Source: Lentisphaeria bacterium
GTDB lineage: Bacteria; Verrucomicrobiota; Lentisphaeria; Oligosphaerales; Oligosphaeraceae
Length of the DNA stretch: 8,547 nt
Assembly (NCBI GenBank): GCA_024405235.1
Contig: JAKSPA010000064.1
Span: forward strand, 1 to 8,547
Direction of reading: 5' to 3'
The notes under the pieces were generated by a model. It saw only the letters and a program-made list of their open reading frames with translations, ran no database searches and was not told the DNA's origin. Of this stretch, positions 1 to 4,902 are shown piece by piece. Made by a program: the position numbers and the translations under genes. Within the stretch, counting starts at the first letter, position 1, and the number at the start of each line of letters is the position of its first letter.

Positions 1-891
1 GAATACGCACTCATCATCGGCTGTGACACCATATACACGCCGCATGGCAATGCAAGTTGGGACACAGAAGCGGCCACGCCGCCTCCATTGGAATACGGCA
101 GCTACTACACGATCTTTGATGCGAAGAAACGCGTCTTCGGTCCACGCAGGAAATTGCGAAATCCCTCTCTGCCGCCCGAAAAGCTCTGGCGTGTCGCTTG
201 CGCGCAGGCGGCGTTCGCTTCAGACGGCGACTGGATCCTGCCAGCCTATTTCGAGCACCGCTCCAACGTGGAATACGAAAAGGGGTACTTTTCGCCGCGA
301 TTCGCCGTGGAGACCGTGAAGGTCCATCTTCAGGACAATGAAATAGTTCCAGTCGCATGGGGAACGCAGCTTGTTTACGAGAACATGCGCGGCTTTCTGG
401 AACCGTCGCTGATTCGTGGCACACGCGACTATCTGCTGACCATTAGAGCGGAAGATGGCTGCGCCTATGTGTCGAGAAGCGTGGATGGGCTTGAATGGCC
501 TTCGCCTCAGCCTTGGCGCTTTGACGACGGCGTTCTGCTGGAGACCGACTCCACTCAGCAGCACTGGATGATGGTCGGCGGACGCTTGCATCTCGTCTAT
601 ACGCGAAAATGCGCGGAGAGCGCCAGTGCCATGCGATTCCGCTCGATACTGTTTGTCGCGGAAGTCGACGAAACGGCGGAAATTCCCGTACTGAAACGAA
701 ACACGGAGCAACAATTGTATCCGAGACGACTGCGCGACGGCGTGGACGGACTGCTTGGCAATTTCCATGTGGCGAATCTGCAGGACGGAACGGCGCTTGT
801 CGGAGACGCCTACGGATTCTACAAAGTCCAGGGCGACGACATCGTAGAGCGCTACAACGATGTTGTTCTGAAACGTGTCAGTCTTAGCTGA
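1..891 (+). CDS. Sialidase-like / BNR-type beta-propeller protein, 5'-truncated
   Basis: The frame is open from the first base to a TGA at 889-891, giving 296 visible residues. The true start lies outside the window; a TTG at 88 is inside the frame and is not a credible start. The visible part is rich in alternating beta-strand-like stretches with many Trp, Tyr and Phe. One degenerate Asp-box (SVDGLEW, visible residues 160-166) fits the strand-turn repeats of sialidase-fold propellers. The 'EPSLI..YLLTIR' and 'HWMMVGGRLHLVYTRK' stretches also look like propeller blades. In that family such proteins cleave or bind glycans; substrate and catalytic residues cannot be assigned because the N-terminal part, with the usual Arg and Asp residues, is missing. 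A GH43/GH32-like five-blade propeller is the main alternative. No hydrophobic anchor is visible. The codirectional MFS gene downstream could import a released sugar, which is inference. The reading frame is secure; the family call is moderate. Confidence 0.7.
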   Translation, partial: EYALIIGCDTIYTPHGNASWDTEAATPPPLEYGSYYTIFDAKKRVFGPRRKLRNPSLPPEKLWRVACAQAAFASDGDWILPAYFEHRSNVEYEKGYFSPRFAVETVKVHLQDNEIVPVAWGTQLVYENMRGFLEPSLIRGTRDYLLTIRAEDGCAYVSRSVDGLEWPSPQPWRFDDGVLLETDSTQQHWMMVGGRLHLVYTRKCAESASAMRFRSILFVAEVDETAEIPVLKRNTEQQLYPRRLRDGVDGLLGNFHVANLQDGTALVGDAYGFYKVQGDDIVERYNDVVLKRVSLS

Positions 892-900
892 TTAATAAGT

Positions 901-928
901 TTGAATATTTTTTGTTTTATGCTATATT
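901..928 (+). promoter_or_regulatory. Sigma70-type promoter with extended -10, upstream of repeat element and MFS gene
   Basis: A -35 box TTGAAT (901-906), a 16-bp spacer and a -10 box TATATT (923-928) match the consensus at 4/6 and 5/6. The -10 is preceded by TGC, an extended -10. The stretch is very AT-rich compared with the flanking genes and starts 10 bp after the stop of the preceding gene. Transcription would begin near 935 and run through the hairpin and repeat element into the MFS gene, giving a leader of about 330 nt if translation starts at 1265. It could instead drive a separate small RNA. Confidence 0.55.
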
Positions 929-1034
929 CCCCAAGAAGGTAGCGTAATTAGCCGCATAGGTCGCATCCCTATGCGGCAGTACGGGCGTTCACGCCGCCCA
1001 ATTAGCGCCGCAAGACGCAGCACGCGCCGCAGGC
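921..1034 (+). repeat. Intergenic repeat, copy 1 (forward)
   Basis: This 114-bp stretch aligns with the reverse complement of 2700-2812 with a single 1-nt gap. It begins with the shared GCTATATTC. The last 61 bp match without gaps at 50 of 61 positions, including an 18-bp perfect core (980-997, containing GGGCGTTCACGCC, itself a 4-bp stem with a TTCA loop). The preceding 23 bp align at 14 of 23. It contains a perfect hairpin (951-977) and a frame from ATG 971 to TAG 1051 encoding a 26-residue Arg-rich peptide. The -10 box lies within its left end. No transposase is present. Its nature (dispersed repeat, small RNA or tiny gene) is unresolved. Confidence 0.7.
951..977 (+). other. Perfect 10-bp hairpin in leader/repeat copy 1
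   Basis: GCCGCATAGG (951-960) pairs perfectly with CCTATGCGGC (968-977) around a 7-nt loop, TCGCATC. It lies about 16 nt after the predicted transcription start of the 901-928 promoter. No T-run follows, so it is not a rho-independent terminator. The same region in the inverted copy keeps a partial stem with one A-T to T-A swap and G-T wobbles, so the structure may be partly conserved. A role in RNA stability or leader control is possible but not shown. Confidence 0.6.
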
Positions 1035-1061
1035 AGTACCTAGCCTCTTAGGGAGCATAGC

Positions 1062-1264
1062 GTTGTTCAAAGCCAATTCTCGCACACGAATGCGTCAGGT
1101 GCAGAAAAATGCTCATGATTCGCCCGAAAGAGCAGTTCATCTGCAATTTCCTGTGGGAGTTCAGTGGCGTTCCTGTATCAGCTCAGTGGGCATGGAGGAA
1201 AACTCTCCGGCTCCGCATGGTGCACATCCTGTCATACCATTCTCCATTTCTTAACACTTTCGCC
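1062..1264 (+). other. Unassigned leader region before the MFS start at 1265
   Basis: These 203 bp lie between the end of repeat copy 1 and the chosen MFS start. The MFS frame is open here from 1061, with ATGs at 1109 and 1217. A second frame is open from TTG 1063 to TAA 1252-1254. Neither translation resembles a family I recognise, and neither has a strong Shine-Dalgarno sequence; AGGTG sits 7 nt upstream of ATG 1109. It may be untranslated leader, an N-terminal extension of the transporter, or the remains of a gene. I see no tRNA or known riboswitch. Confidence 0.4.
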
Positions 1265-2665
1265 ATGACGCAAGTTCAAGACGTAGAACCAACTCCTGAA
1301 GACATACAGAAATTCAAGCGTGATTTCCGTTTTCACCGCTATCGTTTTGGCGTCGCCAATCTGTTTTTTCAATGTGAGGAGTCCTCTCTCAGTGCCGTAA
1401 AGACTGCGGTGCTGAAGGCGATGGGGGCCAACGATCGCCATTTCGGAATTCTCGGAGCGTGCGGAGGTTTCATGCGGCTCTTCGAGTTCCTCGCAATGCC
1501 GCTGCTCAATCACTACCGCAGCTACTATCGCTCTATGCGAAGTGCATTGATGGTCGGTGTCCTGTCGGCATCGATCATTACAGGCGCAGTCCTTCTTGGC
1601 AATATTCCGAATTGGGGCATCATAGGCATTTGGAGTTTCTTGATTTGGTCGATAATCATGTCGATTGCCACGGGAGTGCAGATCAATGTGGAACTCGCAT
1701 GGATTGGCGACATGGTGCCGAAGAAGCTTCTTGGATGGTTCACCAGCGTCAAATACATCATCAGCGTTGTTGGCATGGCGTTGTTGAGTCTGGTTTTCAG
1801 TTTTGTATATGACTATTTTGATAAAATTGGACCAGACAGCACATCTGGTGTCGTCAGGTACCTCTCGTGGCTGAAAGACATCTTTCCGCATTCTGGAAAC
1901 AACTTCTGGGCTCTGCTTGCCTGTAGTATTCTATTCCTGTTTGTGGCGGCCAGCCACGTGGCGGCGATAATTCTCACTTCGCAAGTGCCTGACCAAACGC
2001 CTGCTGAGGCGAAATTCATTTCGAAGAAACGTTCCGAACGGATAAACTATCGTGCCTTGCCTCTTTGGGCATACACCATTTTCTTTGTATTCTGGACGGG
2101 AGGGCGCACGGCGCATTATGCATTGACCTCCATTTTTCTGATGCGTGTCTATGACATGAAGATCACGGGCGTCGCCTTGCTCGCTGCTATCGGCACACTT
2201 ACGCAGGCGGTGTCGCTCTTCTTCATGGGCAAGGTCAGCGACCGCTGGGGGAACCGCAGATTGCTGATGATCGTCTCTGGGCTTGTGGCATGTTCCATGT
2301 ATATTTGGACATTGACGGCTTGGACTGGCTGGAAGATCATCATCGCTTCGTATATTATAGAAGGCATGGCAGGCCACAACCACTCCATGCTCTCCAATAA
2401 CTATGGCCTTGAAATCTTCCCAAGCAAAGGCAGAGCAGCATATTTCGGCATTGTTCATTTGGTTTTGGGAATCGTCTGCGTTCTACTCACGCTTTTCATC
2501 GGCGAGTTCGCACATGCGTTGGAAAAGCTGCAATGGAGCATGGAATTTCTCGGTGCAACGCTTACCCACTACCATCTGGTCTTCTTCTGCTGCTCGACAT
2601 TCACGTTGTGCTGCGTGATTCCGCTTCTTATTGTCGGAAATCGCGTGGTGAAAACGCTGGAATAA
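1265..2665 (+). CDS. MFS (major facilitator superfamily) transporter
   Basis: A polytopic inner-membrane carrier of 466 residues from ATG 1265, or 518 from ATG 1109. About 12 hydrophobic segments follow a short charged N-terminus (EDIQKFKRDFRFHRYRFG). The loop between about TM8 and TM9 carries an MFS motif A (GKVSDRWGNRR, residues 322-332, with the typical D-R-x-G core), which supports the superfamily. Soluble loops hold Lys/Arg clusters (KKRSERINYR). MFS proteins move small solutes by proton symport, antiport or uniport; the substrate cannot be read here. I chose 1265 because the hydrophilic helix right after it is a typical MFS N-terminus and the 52 preceding residues look unrelated to one; however, no good Shine-Dalgarno precedes 1265, so 1109 remains possible. 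The gene follows a sialidase-like gene on the same strand, so sugar import is a guess. It is flanked by inverted copies of an intergenic repeat and ends at TAA 2663-2665. Confidence 0.85.
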   Translation: MTQVQDVEPTPEDIQKFKRDFRFHRYRFGVANLFFQCEESSLSAVKTAVLKAMGANDRHFGILGACGGFMRLFEFLAMPLLNHYRSYYRSMRSALMVGVLSASIITGAVLLGNIPNWGIIGIWSFLIWSIIMSIATGVQINVELAWIGDMVPKKLLGWFTSVKYIISVVGMALLSLVFSFVYDYFDKIGPDSTSGVVRYLSWLKDIFPHSGNNFWALLACSILFLFVAASHVAAIILTSQVPDQTPAEAKFISKKRSERINYRALPLWAYTIFFVFWTGGRTAHYALTSIFLMRVYDMKITGVALLAAIGTLTQAVSLFFMGKVSDRWGNRRLLMIVSGLVACSMYIWTLTAWTGWKIIIASYIIEGMAGHNHSMLSNNYGLEIFPSKGRAAYFGIVHLVLGIVCVLLTLFIGEFAHALEKLQWSMEFLGATLTHYHLVFFCCSTFTLCCVIPLLIVGNRVVKTLE

Positions 2666-2699
2666 GAATCCGACAGCGCACTAGGGAGACATTATTCAA

Positions 2700-2812
2700 G
2701 CCTACGGCGTGTGCTGCGCCTGACTGCGCCAAGCGCGCGGCGTGAACGCCCGTATTGCCGTATTGAGCTGCGCCAAACGCGGCTTAATCCATGCCATATA
2801 GGAGAATATAGC
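2700..2812 (-). repeat. Intergenic repeat, copy 2 (inverted relative to copy 1)
   Basis: Read on the minus strand, this 113-bp stretch starts with GCTATATTC (2812-2804) and aligns with 921-1034; the 18-bp perfect core is at 2737-2754. It starts only 5 bp beyond the HU terminator stem. The minus-strand frame from TTG 2817 to TAA 2692 encodes a 41-residue Arg-rich peptide. Its RQYGRSRR and RRSTRRR segments are identical to those of the mini-frame in copy 1. The hairpin of copy 1 is degraded here. There is no nearby promoter as good as that of copy 1. Confidence 0.7.
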
Positions 2813-2817
2813 GTCAA

Positions 2818-2859
2818 AAAAAAGGGAATCATGCAGAAAAATGCACGATTCCCTTTTTT
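2818..2859 (-). terminator. Bidirectional rho-independent terminator between HU and MFS genes
   Basis: A long hairpin: AAAAAAGGGAATC (2818-2830) pairs perfectly with 2847-2859 (13 bp), followed by one A/C mismatch, a further TGCA/TGCA stem and a GAAAAA loop. An A-run flanks one side and a T-run the other, so it should work in both directions. On the minus strand it lies 20 nt past the HU stop and is followed by eight T in a row. On the plus strand it lies about 150 nt past the MFS stop. It therefore separates two converging transcripts. Confidence 0.92.
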
Positions 2860-2879
2860 ATAGGTTTGGCAGGCGATAG

Positions 2880-3182
2880 TTATTTCACCTTGAGTTTGCG
2901 AACCTTCTCGCTCAGTTCATTTCCAGCACGGAATTTGACGACATTGCGTTGAGGAATCTGGACAGGAACCGCGGGATTGTTCGGGTTGCGTCCGATGCGT
3001 GGACGCTGCGTGATGATTTCGAAAACGCCGAAACCGCGAAGTTCAATATGACCGCCTTTGGCGAGCATGTCTGAAACAGTATCCAGAACAGCCTTGACTG
3101 CTTCGAAAGCGGCGCTCTGGGTGATGCCGATGCGCTCTGCGACCGCATTTGCGATCTTGCGCTTGGTCATAGTCTTTGTCAT
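2880..3182 (-). CDS. HU/IHF-family histone-like DNA-binding protein
   Basis: A 100-residue basic protein of the usual HU/IHF size (90-100). It binds and bends DNA as a dimer in the nucleoid. An N-terminal helical half (residues 6-42, KRKIANAVAERIG...) carries the dimer interface. It is followed by the family signature GFGVFEIITQRPRIGRNPNNP (about 50-70), in which the RNP turn (65-67) forms the tip of the beta arm, with the Pro that intercalates into DNA. VVKFRAGNELSEKV (81-94) is the typical C-terminal strand and helix. Where the signature usually ends in Thr there is Asn (N69). HU-alpha, HU-beta and IHF subunits cannot be told apart from this alone. The start is set by AGGAG five nt before ATG 3182, favouring it over the in-frame ATG four codons later. 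It has its own promoter (3261-3289) and terminator (2818-2859), so it is probably monocistronic. Confidence 0.95.
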   Translation of the reverse strand: MTKTMTKRKIANAVAERIGITQSAAFEAVKAVLDTVSDMLAKGGHIELRGFGVFEIITQRPRIGRNPNNPAVPVQIPQRNVVKFRAGNELSEKVRKLKVK

Positions 3183-3187
3183 CTTTT

Positions 3188-3192
3188 CTCCT
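3188..3192 (-). promoter_or_regulatory. Shine-Dalgarno sequence of the HU gene
   Basis: On the minus strand AGGAG is followed by AAAAG and then ATG 3182, an ideal 5-nt spacing. This decides between the two nearby ATG codons in favour of the upstream one. A short palindrome, GGCTTATTAAGCC (3203-3215), lies 10 nt further upstream in the leader. Confidence 0.85.
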
Positions 3193-3250
3193 GATGGATG
3201 CAGGCTTATTAAGCCATTTTGTTTGGTGTTGATGTATTTTCGGTTGACGT

Positions 3251-3278
3251 CCCTGCAGGAATTATTTCGTCTGCAGGG
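3251..3278 (-). promoter_or_regulatory. Inverted repeat overlapping the HU promoter (candidate operator)
   Basis: CCCTGCAG (3251-3258) and CTGCAGGG (3271-3278) form a perfect 8-bp inverted repeat with 12 bp between them, about two turns of DNA centre to centre. One arm falls in the -35/-10 spacer and the other at the predicted transcription start, so a bound dimer would straddle the -10 box. In RNA the arms could also pair, but the transcript would begin inside the repeat. The binding protein is unknown. Confidence 0.5.
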
Positions 3279-3289
3279 AAGAAAATCAA
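3261..3289 (-). promoter_or_regulatory. Sigma70-type promoter for the HU gene
   Basis: On the minus strand TTGATT (3289-3284), a 17-bp spacer and AATAAT (3266-3261) match the consensus boxes at 4/6 and 5/6 with ideal spacing. Transcription would begin near 3254, leaving a leader of about 70 nt. The upstream DNA (about 3290-3420) is very AT-rich, which could act as an UP element. Confidence 0.6.
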
Positions 3290-3454
3290 GTGATTTGTAA
3301 AATGTAACTCAATCGGCTGTATTTGCAAACGGATTTTTCCTTTTTGATGTAAAAATGTTATTTAGTATATGCGTTATTCATAGAAAGTTAGAATCTATGA
3401 CGAATGTATTTGATTGCGGATGTTGGTCTGTGGGGGCGAAAATGTGCTGTTCCG

Positions 3455-4816
3455 CTACTTCTTTCTGACAAGTTTACGGACCATATTGTGGGCGAGCGCG
3501 AATGCGGAGACGGAAGCCAGTCCGTCTGCCACGACGCGTGAGACAAGCAGTGCTCCGAGACCGTATTCGCGGAAGCAGAAGAGTGCGACGAGCGCTAGGG
3601 GAATTAGGAGAAGGAGTACGCGATATACGTTGAGGAATGCCGCGAATTTAGGGTGTCCGCAACCCATGAATGTGAAACCGCTGAAACGATGGACTTCGAT
3701 TGCCCAGAAGCTCCATGGAACGATATGCATATAGAGAATCATGTTCGCCTTGATTTCAGGATCGGTTGTGAAGATTCCGACCATAGGCTTTGCGAAGATG
3801 AAGAACACGATTCCCATGAACAACAGGAAGGAGAATGCGAATCCGCAGGCGAATTTCATGCATTCCTTGATTCTCTTGTACTGTCTTGCTCCGAAATTAT
3901 GAGAAATCATCGGCGTCATGGAAATGCCGAATGACATCGGGAACATGAACGCGATGGTTTCGAGTTTCATGGCTGCCTGCGTTGCGCCGACGGCCGCATC
4001 GCCGAATTCCGCCGTGATTCGCGTAAGTACATATGACGCAATGGGAATCATCAGCATTCCGAGAATCGCGGGAACGCCGTATCGTATTTCGAGAATCCAC
4101 GCGCGTCTGAAGATTTTGGCAGGAATGGCGGCGAAAGCGACTATCTTGCGCTTGTGAAGGATAGCCAGCGAATAGATCATACCGCCGATTTGCGCCAGAA
4201 CGGTGGCGATGGCCGCTCCGCGTATGCCAAGCGCAGGAATGGGACCGAAGCCGAAAATGAACAAAGGGTCAAGAATCACATTCAGAACCAGAGCGCCGAA
4301 CATGCCTATTGCCGCCAATTTTGATTCGCCCATTGCGACGATCATGTCGCCTGCTGTGCTGCCAATGGAGGCCGTCAGGTATCCATAGAACCAGATGTCC
4401 ATGTATTCCTTTGCCGCTTCAAGCGTTTCGCCAGTGGCGCCGAGGCTGTGCAGGATTTGGCGTCCGAAGATGATTCCGAAAAGTGAAAGCGTGATCGAGA
4501 GCAACAGCATGAGCGTCATTCCGCTGTTGACGAGGGAGGAGGCGCGTTTGTGGCGACCAGCGCCCATGGCTTGTGCGCTGGTCGTGATTATTCCCGTGGC
4601 CAATCCACGGAATACGCAGCCTAGAAGCATGATGATTGGAAAGGTGAAGCCAATGGCCGCAAGCGGCGTCTGTCCAGGCAGTTTTCCGACAAAATACGTG
4701 TCGGCGATATTGTATCCGCTCATGGCGACCGTGCCCGGAAGCATTGCAAATGCCGTGCGGATCATGGTTCGTCTGATTGATCCGTTGAGGAATACGTTCT
4801 TGTTCTCTTTTGACAT
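3455..4816 (-). CDS. MATE-family multidrug/toxin efflux protein
   Basis: A 453-residue inner-membrane protein, the normal MATE length, with about 12 hydrophobic segments in two homologous halves. MATE exporters use a Na+ or H+ gradient to expel cationic drugs and metabolites. The first half has NIADTYFVGKLPGQTPLAAIG (36-56) and the hallmark NVILDPLFIFGFG (179-191), followed by GIRGAAIATVLAQ (197-209). The second half has the counterpart MISHNFGARQYKRIKE (303-318). The pattern fits the bacterial NorM/DinF/MepA type; the subgroup and substrate are not determined. The N-terminus is short and charged and the C-terminus is basic (RKLVRKK). No canonical Shine-Dalgarno precedes ATG 4816 (upstream reads AACTCTATTTCA), but the next Met codons lie within or past TM1, so this start stands. 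It lies just past the terminator of the RND operon, so it needs readthrough or its own promoter. No convincing terminator follows its stop. Confidence 0.95.
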   Translation of the reverse strand: MSKENKNVFLNGSIRRTMIRTAFAMLPGTVAMSGYNIADTYFVGKLPGQTPLAAIGFTFPIIMLLGCVFRGLATGIITTSAQAMGAGRHKRASSLVNSGMTLMLLLSITLSLFGIIFGRQILHSLGATGETLEAAKEYMDIWFYGYLTASIGSTAGDMIVAMGESKLAAIGMFGALVLNVILDPLFIFGFGPIPALGIRGAAIATVLAQIGGMIYSLAILHKRKIVAFAAIPAKIFRRAWILEIRYGVPAILGMLMIPIASYVLTRITAEFGDAAVGATQAAMKLETIAFMFPMSFGISMTPMISHNFGARQYKRIKECMKFACGFAFSFLLFMGIVFFIFAKPMVGIFTTDPEIKANMILYMHIVPWSFWAIEVHRFSGFTFMGCGHPKFAAFLNVYRVLLLLIPLALVALFCFREYGLGALLVSRVVADGLASVSAFALAHNMVRKLVRKK

Positions 4817-4856
4817 TGAAATAGAGTTTTTTAGGCAGTGGACTGAGTTGTCGCAC

Positions 4857-4890
4857 GGAAAAAGGCGCCTGTGTTTGGCAGGCGCCTTTT
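4857..4890 (-). terminator. Rho-independent terminator of the RND operon
   Basis: AAAAGGCGCCTG (4860-4871) and CAGGCGCCTTTT (4879-4890) form a perfect 12-bp stem with a 7-nt loop. On the minus strand the stem is followed by a five-T run. It begins 13 nt after the RND stop at 4903 and ends about 40 nt before the MATE start, separating the two efflux genes. No outer-membrane channel gene lies between pump and terminator. Confidence 0.92.
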
Positions 4891-4902
4891 ATGTGGCATG
4901 GT

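Noticed and set aside
220..768. 182-codon open frame on the minus strand inside the sialidase-like gene
   Set aside because: It lies fully opposite a longer plus-strand gene with recognisable propeller-like content. The translation has no family features and no Shine-Dalgarno, so it is a shadow frame.
892..1264. tRNA, CRISPR array or known riboswitch in the long intergenic region
   Set aside because: No cloverleaf with a GTTC arm, no regularly spaced direct repeats and no riboswitch core motif that I can recognise.
1931..2458. 175-codon minus-strand frame inside the MFS gene
   Set aside because: Antisense to well-formed membrane segments and motif A of the transporter; composition typical of a shadow frame.
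2682..2702. Direct similarity TAGGGAG...TTCAAGCC with 1049-1074
   Set aside because: The shared words are only 7 and 5-8 bp with different spacing; not enough to separate from chance next to a real repeat.
921..2812. The MFS gene as cargo of a composite transposon bounded by the inverted repeats
   Set aside because: The two copies are substantially diverged, no transposase or target duplication is visible, and the copies sit at different distances from the gene. A dispersed repeat family explains them better.
3379..3399. Short inverted repeat CATAGA / TCTATG as a terminator for the MATE gene
   Set aside because: Only 6 bp of AT-rich stem with a 9-nt loop and no T-run on the minus strand; too weak to call.
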